DNA of 35,611 nucleotides from an uncultured Ruminococcus sp. Lineage in GTDB: Bacteria > Bacillota > Clostridia > Oscillospirales > Acutalibacteraceae. Below are positions 1 through 8,694 of the stretch, piece after piece; the first letter of the stretch is position 1; the number at the start of each line of letters is the position of its first letter. A program made the translations under genes and the position numbers. Where the stretch lies: NCBI GenBank assembly GCA_902800005.1, contig CADCCP010000004.1, forward strand, positions 116,814 through 152,424, given 5' to 3'. Under the pieces are notes generated by a model. That model made no database searches. It worked only from the letters and a program-made list of their open reading frames with translations, and was not told the DNA's origin.

Positions 1-1538
1 GAAGTGTATTTGAAGCTACAGAACCCGGCTATGTCAATGGCGAATCCAAACACTACAAGGCTATCGTAAACACAGTTCAGTATACAAAGAAATGGTGTCC
101 GTCACCTTCTCAGATCATCAACTATGCTGACTGCCACGACAACCTCACTCTTTGGGACAAGATCAACTCCTCTAATGGAGATGACTCCGAAGAAGACCGT
201 ATCCGTCAGAATAATCTGGCTGCCGCTATCATTCAGACTTCACAGGGTATCCCCTTCATGATGAGCGGTGAGGAATTCCTCCGCACAAAGACAAAGGCTG
301 ACGGTACTTTTGAGCATAACAGTTATGCTTCTCCCGACTCGGTAAACGAACTTGACTATTCAAGACTTGAAACTTATTCAAGCGTATATGACTACTACAA
401 AGGTCTTATCGAATTCCGTAAAGCTCACCCTGCTCTCAGAATGACTAATGCAGATGACGTTGAAAGCACATTTACATCTCTCGTTGACACAAATGCAGAA
501 AAAGGCGTTGCCATGTACTCCATCAAGGGCGGTGTGAACGGTGAAGAAGCTGAGGAGATCGTTGTTGTTTACAACCCCCTCAAAGAAGATACTACCGTTA
601 CTCTCCCCGAAGGCGAATGGGACGTTTATGTAAATGACGAATTTGCAAGTGCTGACACAATTCTTTCTACCGTAGCCGGCACAGTTACAGTTCCGAGAAT
701 TTCCGCTATGGTACTCGTTAAGGGTTATGAAAATATTCCTGATTTCCCCGAATTTGAGTATAAATACGGTATCGTCGGTTCAATGACAGGCTGGGGTGCT
801 GAAAACGACTTCGCTATGATGGATATGTCAGCTTTAAAGGAAATGATGAAAGGCTTTGCAGAATCTTTCGGTGCCGAAGTCACAGATGAAGACATGAAAG
901 ACATGGATATACTTGACGGTATACATTACGGTATGACAACTGTTCTTGAGGCAGGCGACTATGAATTCAAAGTACGTGCATACAACGACAAAACATGGAG
1001 CGAAAGCTATGGTGTTTATGAACCCGAATATGACCGTACAAACAACAGTCAGACCAATGTTAAAGTTACTTTGACAGAACCCTCTGTTATCGTTGTACTG
1101 CTCGATACATCAGGTGAAGACGAGATGCTTTGGCCTATCACTTATTCAGTCGTACCCGAAAGCAAGGCGTCAGAAGACAATTACACCCCTGAACTCGTAT
1201 TCACAGGCAAAGAAGGTACAGAACCTAAACTCCTTGAACTCATCAAGGGCGGCAATAAGCCTGTTGACGAACCCTCAAAGACAGACGAGCCTTCAAAGAC
1301 AGATGAACCTTCAAAGACCGATGAACCCTCAAAGACCGAGCCGTCCAATACACAGCCCTCTCAGCAGGACAATAATTCGGGCAGCAACGGCTCTGATAAC
1401 AACGGCAGCAATAATAACGGTACTCCTGTCAACACAGGCGACTCTACCAATACTCTTGCTATCTTTATGATAGCTCTTGCAGCAGCCGCTGTTTCCATCT
1501 TTACAGCAAAATCCATCAGAAAATCTAAGGCTGAATAA
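1..1538 (+). CDS. pulA: Type I pullulanase, C-terminal part, surface-anchored (5' end outside window)
   Basis: Debranching enzyme that cuts alpha-1,6 bonds in pullulan and starch outside the cell. The frame is open from base 3, so the gene starts upstream of the window. The GH13 barrel end is clear: YADCHDNLTLWDK, then QTSQGIPFMMSGEEFLRTK and HNSYASPDSVNELDY, all typical of type I pullulanases. A beta C-domain follows. Next comes a module starting GSMTGWG with GDYEFKVRAYND and ESYG, resembling X25/SusF-like starch-binding modules. The tail has four DEPSKT repeats, a Gln/Asn/Ser/Gly linker, TPVNTGD, a hydrophobic helix and a KSIRKSKAE charged end. This is the layout of a sortase-anchored surface protein, but the motif is not a canonical LPXTG. 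Family is seen directly; anchoring is inferred. A strong terminator follows at 1561. Confidence 0.9.
   Translation, partial: SVFEATEPGYVNGESKHYKAIVNTVQYTKKWCPSPSQIINYADCHDNLTLWDKINSSNGDDSEEDRIRQNNLAAAIIQTSQGIPFMMSGEEFLRTKTKADGTFEHNSYASPDSVNELDYSRLETYSSVYDYYKGLIEFRKAHPALRMTNADDVESTFTSLVDTNAEKGVAMYSIKGGVNGEEAEEIVVVYNPLKEDTTVTLPEGEWDVYVNDEFASADTILSTVAGTVTVPRISAMVLVKGYENIPDFPEFEYKYGIVGSMTGWGAENDFAMMDMSALKEMMKGFAESFGAEVTDEDMKDMDILDGIHYGMTTVLEAGDYEFKVRAYNDKTWSESYGVYEPEYDRTNNSQTNVKVTLTEPSVIVVLLDTSGEDEMLWPITYSVVPESKASEDNYTPELVFTGKEGTEPKLLELIKGGNKPVDEPSKTDEPSKTDEPSKTDEPSKTEPSNTQPSQQDNNSGSNGSDNNGSNNNGTPVNTGDSTNTLAIFMIALAAAAVSIFTAKSIRKSKAE
1266..1337 (+). repeat. Four tandem 18-bp repeats coding DEPSKT
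   Basis: Four back-to-back 18-bp units (starting at 1266, 1284, 1302 and 1320) encode DEPSKT in the linker between the starch-binding-like module and the cell-surface anchor. Copies differ only at silent or third-codon bases. Copy number could vary between strains and change linker length. Confidence 0.9.
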
Positions 1539-1560
1539 TCCTGAAATTATCTGAAATAAA

Positions 1561-1598
1561 AATCTCCCCAAAACCTTGTGTCTTGGGGGGATTTTTTT
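1561..1598 (+). terminator. Rho-independent terminator of the pullulanase gene
   Basis: AATCTCCCCAA pairs with TTGGGGGGATT (one G-T wobble) and is followed by a run of seven T. It lies 22 bases after the pullulanase stop and before the typA promoter. Confidence 0.9.
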
Positions 1599-1627
1599 GT
1601 GTTTTTGCAAGAATTTTCAGATTTTAC

Positions 1628-1656
1628 TGTTAATTTCCGTATCAGTGTGCTATAAT
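1628..1656 (+). promoter_or_regulatory. Probable typA promoter with extended -10
   Basis: TGCTATAAT at 1648-1656 is a perfect extended -10 (TGnTATAAT). The -35 position 17 bases upstream reads TGTTAA and is poor. It lies about 40 bases before the typA start and after the upstream terminator. Confidence 0.65.
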
Positions 1657-1696
1657 ACACCTTGACTAATGAATTGAAAAAAGAGGGTTATTCTGT

Positions 1697-3514
1697 ATGG
1701 ATAAGAGAGAAAATCTGAGAAATGTTGCCATTATCGCCCATGTCGATCACGGCAAAACTACACTTGTCGATCAGCTCCTGCTGCAAAGCGGTATCTTCAG
1801 AGCTAATGAAGCAGTTGCCGAGCGTGTCATGGACTCAAATGATCTTGAACGTGAAAGGGGCATCACCATCCTTTCAAAAAATACCGCTGTCATGTATAAA
1901 GATACCAAAATAAATATCGTTGACACTCCCGGTCATGCCGATTTCGGCGGCGAAGTGGAACGTATATTAATGATGGTAGACGGCGTTCTGCTTTTGGTAG
2001 ACGCTTTTGAGGGCTGTATGCCGCAAACACGCTTTGTTCTCAAAAAAGCCCTTGCTCTCGGCAAAAAACCGCTTGTTGTCGTAAATAAGATAGACCGTCC
2101 CGGTGCAAGACCGGAAGAAGTCGTTGATGAAGTCCTCGATCTCTTCATAGAACTCGGTGCAGATGATGAACAACTTGAATTCCCCGTTGTATACGCTTCG
2201 GGCAGGGCAGGCTATGCTTCCCTTGATCCCAACGTACAGGGAACAGACATGAAACCTCTGTTTGAAAAGATACTTGAAGAGATACCTGCTCCGCAGGGTG
2301 ATATGAACGGTCCTTTGCAGTTGCTTTTCTCCAACATTGACTATGATGAATATGTCGGCAGGATAGGTATAGGCAGAGTTGAAAGAGGAAGCTGCCGTGT
2401 CGGTCAGAATGTCACTCTCTGCCACAATGACGGCAGCAGAAAAAATGCAAAGATCACTAAACTCTATCAATTTGAGGGCTTGAAGCGTGTTGAAAGCGAG
2501 TCTGCCATGCTTGGCGACATCGTTGCCGTTTCGGGCATTGCAGACCTCAACATAGGTGAGACCGCCTGCGATCCCGAACATCAGGAACCTCTCCCCTTTG
2601 TCAAGATAGATGAACCTACCGTTTCCATGCTCTTCATGGTAAATGACAGCCCCTTTGCAGGCAGAGAAGGTAAATATGTAACTTCCAGAAACATTCGTGC
2701 AAGGCTCTTTAAAGAAGTTGAAACAAATGTTGCCATGCGTGTGGAGGAAACAGACTCCGCCGATACATTCAAAGTTTCGGGGCGTGGTGAACTTCACCTG
2801 TCTATCCTCATTGAAACAATGCGTAGACAGAATTATGAATTTCAGGTATCCCGTCCCAAAGTCATCATGAAGACAGTCAACGGCAAACTTCAGGAGCCTA
2901 TGGAACTCCTCATGATAGAAGTACCCGATAACTATGTAGGTGCTATCATGGAAAAACTCGGATCAAGAAAAGCCGAGCTTCTCAACATGGGTACAAGAGA
3001 ATCAGGCGTTACTCACATAGAATTCCGTATCCCGTCAAGAGGTCTTATGGGCTATCGTTCCGAGTTCATGACAGATACAAACGGCAACGGCATCATGAAT
3101 CACATATTTGACGGCTATGACGACTATAAAGGTGAGATACAGTCCCGTCTGCAAGGCTCTCTCATCGCACATGAAACAGGTGACAGTACAGGTTACGGTT
3201 TGTTTGCCGCTCAGGATAGGGGACGTTTGTTTATCGGACCGGGTGTTGAAGTCTATGAAGGCATGATAGTCGGTGCAAATCCCAAAAATGAGGACATGAC
3301 CGTCAACGTCTGCAAGAAAAAGCACGTTACCAATACCCGTGCGGCAGGCTCTGATGAAGCCCTCAAACTCACTCCCCCCACTATTCTCAGCCTTGAACAG
3401 TCCCTTGAATTCATAGGCGATGATGAACTCGTCGAAGTCACTCCCAAATCTATCCGCATGAGAAAAATGATACTTAACAAGGAAAAACGTCTTAAAGCCC
3501 AGAGCAGAGGATAA
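1697..3514 (+). CDS. typA: Ribosome-associated translational GTPase TypA/BipA
   Basis: TypA (BipA) is an EF-G-like GTPase that binds ribosomes and helps subunit assembly and stress or low-temperature growth. The 605 residues match the family length. Visible GTPase motifs are G1 AHVDHGKTT near residue 15, the switch region RERGITI, G3 DTPGHADF and G4 NKID. The remaining EF-G-like domains end in the TypA-specific C-terminal region (RSEFMTDTNGNGIMNH and later). A GAGGG Shine-Dalgarno precedes the ATG. The next gene starts 6 bases after the stop, so the two are almost certainly co-transcribed. Confidence 0.97.
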   Translation: MDKRENLRNVAIIAHVDHGKTTLVDQLLLQSGIFRANEAVAERVMDSNDLERERGITILSKNTAVMYKDTKINIVDTPGHADFGGEVERILMMVDGVLLLVDAFEGCMPQTRFVLKKALALGKKPLVVVNKIDRPGARPEEVVDEVLDLFIELGADDEQLEFPVVYASGRAGYASLDPNVQGTDMKPLFEKILEEIPAPQGDMNGPLQLLFSNIDYDEYVGRIGIGRVERGSCRVGQNVTLCHNDGSRKNAKITKLYQFEGLKRVESESAMLGDIVAVSGIADLNIGETACDPEHQEPLPFVKIDEPTVSMLFMVNDSPFAGREGKYVTSRNIRARLFKEVETNVAMRVEETDSADTFKVSGRGELHLSILIETMRRQNYEFQVSRPKVIMKTVNGKLQEPMELLMIEVPDNYVGAIMEKLGSRKAELLNMGTRESGVTHIEFRIPSRGLMGYRSEFMTDTNGNGIMNHIFDGYDDYKGEIQSRLQGSLIAHETGDSTGYGLFAAQDRGRLFIGPGVEVYEGMIVGANPKNEDMTVNVCKKKHVTNTRAAGSDEALKLTPPTILSLEQSLEFIGDDELVEVTPKSIRMRKMILNKEKRLKAQSRG

Positions 3515-3520
3515 AAATAT

Positions 3521-4393
3521 ATGGAATACGTTATCCTCGACCTTGAATGGAACGGCAGCCACAGTGCAAAAGTCGGCGGCTACATAAATGAGATAATCGA
3601 ATTTGGTGCAGTAAAGCTCAATGAAGATATGGAGATCATCGGTCAGTTTTCCGTGTTGGTGCGTCCCGACCTCACCAAGAAACTCCGCAACAGGATAAAA
3701 GACCTTACCTCTCTCACCAATGAGGAACTTAAAAAAGGCTATCCGTTCCAGTATGCTTTCAGCAAATTCCGCAAGTTTGCACAAAACTGTATTCTCATGA
3801 CATGGAGTACGACCGACATCATAACTTTGATGGAGAACTGCCTTTACTATCTCAAAAATGACCGTCTGCCATTTCTGAAACAGTACGTTGACTTGCAGGA
3901 ATACTGTCAGGAAATGATGGGACTTGGAAATGCTTCACGAATAGGTCTTGTGACAATGGCGGAAATGCTCGGTCTTGATGTGGATGACATACCCCACCAT
4001 CGTGCCATAGGTGACAGCATCGTTTCCGCAAAGTGCCTGCAAAAACTCTATTCAAAGGGTGCTTTGAAGCCCCATATTCAAAAAGCTGACTGCAACGAAT
4101 TTTATGAAAGACTCCTCTTTCACAATACATACGCATCAAGTTTTGAAAATCCCCTTGTCGATAAAAGTGCCATGACCGTAAACTGCGATCTCTGCGGTGC
4201 AAGGTCGGAGCGACAAACAGACTGGGAACTTAAAAACAGGGGTTTTTATGCGACATTCCTCTGTCCGAAATGCCGTAATGAATTTGAAGCAAAGATCATG
4301 TTCAGGATCAAATATGACGGTGTTACACCAATAAAAAAACTTGCCTCTCACAGCACTGACGATGATACAGAAAATCAGCCCTCTGCCGAATAA
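3521..4393 (+). CDS. DEDDh 3'-5' exonuclease with C-terminal zinc ribbon
   Basis: A 290-residue protein of the DnaQ/KapD-like exonuclease superfamily. Exo I is LDLEWN (Asp7, Glu9), an Asp follows in TWSTTD, and Exo III is HHRAIGDS with the His and Asp of the DEDDh set, so all metal ligands appear present. The N-terminal 180 residues form the nuclease. After it, CDLC and about 27 residues later CPKC look like a four-cysteine zinc ribbon that may bind nucleic acid. The substrate (DNA or RNA) cannot be told from sequence. It sits 6 bases behind typA, with a GAGG site inside the typA end, and is followed by a terminator overlapping its own stop. Coupling to a ribosome GTPase hints at an RNA role, but that is inference. 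Confidence 0.88.
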   Translation: MEYVILDLEWNGSHSAKVGGYINEIIEFGAVKLNEDMEIIGQFSVLVRPDLTKKLRNRIKDLTSLTNEELKKGYPFQYAFSKFRKFAQNCILMTWSTTDIITLMENCLYYLKNDRLPFLKQYVDLQEYCQEMMGLGNASRIGLVTMAEMLGLDVDDIPHHRAIGDSIVSAKCLQKLYSKGALKPHIQKADCNEFYERLLFHNTYASSFENPLVDKSAMTVNCDLCGARSERQTDWELKNRGFYATFLCPKCRNEFEAKIMFRIKYDGVTPIKKLASHSTDDDTENQPSAE

Positions 4394-4412
4394 ACAGAGA
4401 GCTGATTTTTTT
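4373..4412. terminator. Bidirectional terminator between the exonuclease gene and coaX
   Basis: AATCAGCCCTCTG pairs with CAGAGAGCTGATT (one mismatch) around a 9-base loop containing the exonuclease stop codon. It is followed by a T run on the plus strand, and TTTT lies at the foot on the minus strand. The genes converge here, so one hairpin probably serves both. Confidence 0.8.
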
Positions 4413-5181
4413 AATGCACGATATTCTTTTTATATATGATCTCCAGACCGTACAGCAGCAATTCATCATTGATGATTATATCATGCCTGCAATACGGTAT
4501 TATCATAGGCGACAAGCCACCTGTCGCTATGATAGTGGGTGTTCCATCTATCTCAAGTGACATCCTGTCGATCATGCCGTCCAGAAGTGCCGCATTTCCG
4601 AATACTACTCCCGACCTCATACAATCTATTGTATTAGTTCCTATGGATTTTTTCGGAGCTTCTATGCTTATTCCCTGCAACTGTGCGGCATTCCTTGTCA
4701 ACGACTCCATTGACACCTTGACACCGGGGATTATCACACCTCCACGATAACATGAATCCTTGTCTACAACGCATATCGTTGTTGCTGTACCCATGTCTAT
4801 AACCATAAGCGGTTTCGGGTACAATGCCACCGCCGCAACTGCACCTACTACTAAATCGCTTCCAAGCTGTGCAGGATTGTCTATCTTGATATTCAAGCCT
4901 GTTTTGATACCCGGACCTACTATCATAGGAGTACGTTTTATAACCTTTTTGACCGCAAGTTTCAGCATTTCATTTATCTGCGGAACTACTGATGATATGA
5001 TACCGCCCTCAAAGTCTCCTGCCGACAGCCCGTTAAGCTCTATCAATATTTTTATCTGCACAGCATATTCATCTGCTGTTTTATTCTTGTCCGTACCTAT
5101 ACGGGAGATGAATGCTGTTTTACCCTCACTGATACCTCCGAATACGATATTTGTATTTCCCACATCTGTTGCCAGAATCAT
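4411..5181 (-). CDS. coaX: Type III pantothenate kinase
   Basis: CoaX phosphorylates pantothenate in the first step of coenzyme A synthesis. The 256 residues fit the family. The ASKHA phosphate motif DVGNTNIVFG is at residues 6-15 and the second motif DMGTATTI is near residue 130. GPGIKTGL is also characteristic. The ATG overlaps the mscS stop by four bases (ATGA, 5178-5181), which implies translational coupling. Type III enzymes are not feedback-inhibited by CoA, as known for the family. Confidence 0.95.
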   Translation of the reverse strand: MILATDVGNTNIVFGGISEGKTAFISRIGTDKNKTADEYAVQIKILIELNGLSAGDFEGGIISSVVPQINEMLKLAVKKVIKRTPMIVGPGIKTGLNIKIDNPAQLGSDLVVGAVAAVALYPKPLMVIDMGTATTICVVDKDSCYRGGVIIPGVKVSMESLTRNAAQLQGISIEAPKKSIGTNTIDCMRSGVVFGNAALLDGMIDRMSLEIDGTPTIIATGGLSPMIIPYCRHDIIINDELLLYGLEIIYKKNIVH

Positions 5182-6068
5182 TTTGAACTCTCCTTTGTCT
5201 TGTCCTCAACGATATGCACATCAAGCTGATTGAACGGTATTTTGATGCCGTTTTTGTCGAGGGCATTTTTGATATTCTCCTGCATGGAGTAGTACACAAG
5301 CCAGTAATCCTCAGAATTGCACCATATCCACACACTCAGATCAACACTGCTTTCATTCAGCTTATCCACATATACCCTGTTATTCTCGCCCTGCAATACA
5401 AGGTCACTCCCGTAAAGCAAGTCCATTATAACTTTTCTTGCTTCCTCCACGTCCTCACTGTACGCTATCGGAATTATCAAATCTACTCTGCGTTTTTCCC
5501 TGACAAAATAATTGATTATATTATTGGAAGTCAATCGTGAATTGGGTATTTGTATCTCCCTGTTGTTGTATGTGCAGAGAGTTGTGTACATCATGTTTAT
5601 CTTCACGACTGTACCCTTTAATCCCTCTGTTTCGATATAGTCACCCACTTTGAACTTCTTGTTTATGATGATAAGCGTACCGCTTGCCACATTTGAAAGA
5701 CTGTCCTTCAATGCAAGACCTATCGTCACAGTTGCCGCACTCACCGTTGCTATGAGTGTTGTCATATCAAATCCGACTGTTGACAGCACACAAAGTATAA
5801 CCAGCACTTTCAGTGCCGCATTCAAAATAGAATTAAGAAACGTCACCACTGTTTTATCAACTTTTGCCCTTGTCATAGCCCTTTCAGCGAGCCGACATAT
5901 AAATTTTGTAAGCCACCACCCTATCAGGAATATCACCAGTGCCGCTATCAGCTTCGGCAGAAATGCCGCTGCCCAGTTGTATGCCGTTTCGAGCCACCTC
6001 TGTGCAATATTCAAATTTTCCTCTACCGTTTTGTTGATGTCCAACGCCTCGTCCAATAAAAAATACAT
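5178..6068 (-). CDS. mscS: Small-conductance mechanosensitive channel, MscS family
   Basis: A 296-residue membrane channel that opens under membrane tension to release solutes during osmotic downshock. A hydrophobic helix at about residues 35-55, a second near 85-105 and the glycine/alanine-rich pore helix (SAATVTIGLALKDSLSNVASG) match MscS TM1-TM3. The soluble beta domain follows (FKVGDYIE, then NSRLTSNNIINY) and the alpha/beta C-terminal domain ends with IPFNQLDVHI. The GGGGGT Shine-Dalgarno lies 7 bases before ATG. It is first in a two-gene operon with coaX. Confidence 0.94.
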   Translation of the reverse strand: MYFLLDEALDINKTVEENLNIAQRWLETAYNWAAAFLPKLIAALVIFLIGWWLTKFICRLAERAMTRAKVDKTVVTFLNSILNAALKVLVILCVLSTVGFDMTTLIATVSAATVTIGLALKDSLSNVASGTLIIINKKFKVGDYIETEGLKGTVVKINMMYTTLCTYNNREIQIPNSRLTSNNIINYFVREKRRVDLIIPIAYSEDVEEARKVIMDLLYGSDLVLQGENNRVYVDKLNESSVDLSVWIWCNSEDYWLVYYSMQENIKNALDKNGIKIPFNQLDVHIVEDKTKESSK

Positions 6069-6100
6069 CTTTCTACCCCCGTCCCTATATTTATATATAC

Positions 6101-6129
6101 ATTATAGCATATATTTCTGAAATTGAAAA
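6101..6129 (-). promoter_or_regulatory. Promoter of mscS-coaX
   Basis: On the minus strand TTTTCA (6129-6124), a 17-base spacer and TGCTATAAT (extended -10, core 6106-6101) lie about 33 bases before the mscS start. Confidence 0.7.
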
Positions 6130-6156
6130 GAAAAATTTGTTATATTTTTGTATCTC

Positions 6157-6185
6157 TTGCAAAAATGTGCAGTTTATTGTATGAT
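6157..6185 (+). promoter_or_regulatory. Promoter of the MORN-HAD operon
   Basis: TTGCAA at 6157-6162, a 17-base spacer and TATGAT at 6180-6185, with the start codon 33 bases on. It is divergent from the mscS promoter; the two -35 elements are only about 27 bases apart. Confidence 0.65.
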
Positions 6186-6217
6186 ATTATCAGAACGATC
6201 AATGAAAGGGTTTTAAT

Positions 6218-7858
6218 ATGTTTAAAGATGTTGACAGAACGATCATATATTACGGAGTGTACGATACGGATACAGAGGTCTTTGATGAAACCGACATTCT
6301 CTGCACCGTGAGAAAGAAATTCTTTGAAACACGCTCCACTCAAAAAGGCAGAGGCAATATCAAAACTGCCGAAGGTCTGCATAATTACAGCTACGTCATG
6401 GAAGCAGGTGTCAGTCTGCGTTACAGGATGATAACCAAAGACGGCAGACAGCTTGCAAGAGTTTTTGACACAGCAGGCGGTTATTTTGCCGAAACACTCG
6501 ACTTCTTCCACAGACCTGTCAAAAGAGCCTACTTCAACAGACTCCACAAATGGACAAAAACAGAATTCATCTCCCTGCATGACAGAACTGTCAAATTTAC
6601 CGTTTTTCCCTCCAGAGAGGGCGAACTTCCCGTTATGATCCTCAGAAAAAACGATACAGATACTGTTCTTTATCCGTTCAGCTCCGATGAAGATGCAAAG
6701 ACCTCCCAAAAACTCAACAAGATGACAGGCACTCCTCCTATATTCTGTTCGACGAGTTTCGGAAACTTCTATTTCTGTACAAAACAGAATTTCGATGAAA
6801 GAAAAAAAGCTCTCGAAGAGATCCAAAAACCCACTTATTTCAGTACGGAAGTGTATGTTTCATGGTCATCCGATGATGAGAAACCGTCTGCTCCCGATAC
6901 CCCCCATGAACAAAACGAAATGCCCCCTCAAAATACTGCTCCCGTTATCCCCGAAAATAACGACGGTCAGAAAAATTGTGCCTCTTCCGGTGAGTGTCCA
7001 TATGAGAACACCGAAAAACAGATCATTGAATCAGGCGGTAAACGGTATTTCTACTTCGGCAAGACCGAGAAAAACAAACGTCACGGCAAGGGCAGAACTG
7101 TCATGCAAAACGGTGAAACCGCTTTTGAGGGCTTCTATAAAAACGATATGCGTGACGGTATCGGCGTTCATTACTACAAGTCAGGCAAGCTGTGCTATGT
7201 CGGAAACTGGTCGGAAAATAAACGAAACGGCTTGGGTATCGCTTTTTCACCCGATGATGACAGTGCTTTTATAGGCCAGTGGCGTGACGGCAGATCAGTC
7301 AATGCAGGTGCATTCTTCGACCGTAAAGGTAAACTGCTTTACTTGGGCAATATCGAAAACGGCATCAAAAACGGTGCGGGCATAACTTACAATGACGCTG
7401 ACAAAGCCTTCTTTGTCGGCAAGTATGAAAACGGAAAATTTCTTGAAAAAGGCACTCTTTTCGACTGCAAAGGCAATATGCTTTACACCGGAGGATATAA
7501 AAACGGTAAATGCAGCGGTACAGGCATATCATACGCTCCCGATGGAAAGATCATCTATCAGGGACAGTGGCTCAACGGTCTTTACAACGGCAACGGCACT
7601 CTCTGCGACAAAAACGGCAATATCATCTATATGGGCAGCTTTCAGGACGGTCTGCCTGACGGCGAGGGTACTGCACTTCACTCCGATCACCGCTACACAG
7701 GGCATTTCTCTCAGGGAAAACCCTGCGGTCACGGCATTATCTTCATGAGTGACGGCTCTGAAATAACAGGCTCTTTCTCTGCACAGCCCTTTGAAAACGC
7801 CTCTCAGCTGACATTCCGTGACATTACCTACTACTTTGTAAATGAGGTGGATGAATGA
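6218..7858 (+). CDS. MORN-repeat protein of unknown function
   Basis: A 546-residue protein with no signal peptide or membrane helix. The first 210 residues are an unrecognised domain beginning MFKDVDRTIIYYGVYDTD. A Pro/Asn/Glu-rich linker covers about 215-265. From about residue 275 to 535 there are ten or eleven MORN repeats of about 23 residues with the pattern Y.G.(Y/W/F)..G...G.G, for example YVGNWSENKRNGLG, YQGQWLNGLYNGNG and YMGSFQDGLPDGEG. MORN repeats elsewhere bind lipids or act as scaffolds; the function here is not known. The GAAAGGG site is 7 bases before ATG. Its stop overlaps the next gene's start by 4 bases, so the HAD phosphatase is probably made with it. Confidence 0.85.
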   Translation: MFKDVDRTIIYYGVYDTDTEVFDETDILCTVRKKFFETRSTQKGRGNIKTAEGLHNYSYVMEAGVSLRYRMITKDGRQLARVFDTAGGYFAETLDFFHRPVKRAYFNRLHKWTKTEFISLHDRTVKFTVFPSREGELPVMILRKNDTDTVLYPFSSDEDAKTSQKLNKMTGTPPIFCSTSFGNFYFCTKQNFDERKKALEEIQKPTYFSTEVYVSWSSDDEKPSAPDTPHEQNEMPPQNTAPVIPENNDGQKNCASSGECPYENTEKQIIESGGKRYFYFGKTEKNKRHGKGRTVMQNGETAFEGFYKNDMRDGIGVHYYKSGKLCYVGNWSENKRNGLGIAFSPDDDSAFIGQWRDGRSVNAGAFFDRKGKLLYLGNIENGIKNGAGITYNDADKAFFVGKYENGKFLEKGTLFDCKGNMLYTGGYKNGKCSGTGISYAPDGKIIYQGQWLNGLYNGNGTLCDKNGNIIYMGSFQDGLPDGEGTALHSDHRYTGHFSQGKPCGHGIIFMSDGSEITGSFSAQPFENASQLTFRDITYYFVNEVDE

Positions 7859-8694
7859 AAACTTTATACGTTTCGGACTTGGACGGCACTCTCCTTGACA
7901 GAAATGCAAAACTTTCTCCACGTTCTGCAAGTATCATTTCCGATCTGATAAAAAACGGTATGCTCTTTTCTGTTGCAACTGCGAGAAGCCGTTCCTGCAT
8001 CGACATCCTGAACCAACTCAATATCAATATTCCCTGCGTACAGCTCAACGGTGTGCTTATCTACGATTCAAATACACAAAAATATATCGGCTGTACCCCT
8101 ATGGATACGGGTACAGCCGACAGTATAATTCAAATACTTAAATCATTCAACAGAATGTCTTTTGTCTACAAGTTCGACAAGGACTGCGGTATCAACGTGG
8201 AATTTGAAAAACTCCAAAATCAAGTGGAAAGAGATTTCTTCAATGCCCGTAAAGATCAGGATTACAAGAGTTTCCGACAAGTTGCCGATATATCCGCCTC
8301 AGATGATGACCGCATCATCTACTTCACGATGGTAGACAGCTATGACCGTCTTGAACCCATATATAAACAGATAAAAACACTTCCATATGCCAAACCCACT
8401 CTCTACCGTGACAACTATTCAGACCTGTATTTTCTGGAGGTGTTCAGTTCGGAGGCTACAAAAGCCAACGGTGTCCTCAAACTCAAAGAAATGCTCCATG
8501 CCGATAAAGTAGTTTCATTCGGCGACAATCTCAATGATGTCGATATGCTCAAAGTATCAGATGTCGGCATTGCAGTAGGCGACTGTGTAGAAGAAGTAAA
8601 ACAATATGCCGATATTATCATCGGAAACAGCTATGAAGACGGTGTAGCCGAATTTCTGCTTGCTCACTCAAAAAACTCTATCTCAGACTTCTGA
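7855..8694 (+). CDS. Cof-type HAD phosphatase (HAD-IIB)
   Basis: A 279-residue member of the Cof/YwtE-like HAD-IIB family, which dephosphorylates sugar phosphates, phospholipid head-group precursors or flavin/PLP compounds. Motif I is SDLDGTLLD (Asp8 nucleophile, Asp10 acid/base), motif III is the Lys around SEATKANGV, and motif IV is FGDNLNDVDML. The C2 cap sits between. The substrate cannot be assigned. The start overlaps the MORN gene (ATGA). The 3' end overlaps the convergent histidine phosphatase gene by 31 bases, with no terminator seen. Confidence 0.9.
   Translation: MKTLYVSDLDGTLLDRNAKLSPRSASIISDLIKNGMLFSVATARSRSCIDILNQLNINIPCVQLNGVLIYDSNTQKYIGCTPMDTGTADSIIQILKSFNRMSFVYKFDKDCGINVEFEKLQNQVERDFFNARKDQDYKSFRQVADISASDDDRIIYFTMVDSYDRLEPIYKQIKTLPYAKPTLYRDNYSDLYFLEVFSSEATKANGVLKLKEMLHADKVVSFGDNLNDVDMLKVSDVGIAVGDCVEEVKQYADIIIGNSYEDGVAEFLLAHSKNSISDF

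Noticed and set aside
1967..2797. A 276-codon frame antisense to typA
   Set aside because: typA is a certain gene on the other strand; this frame has no family features.
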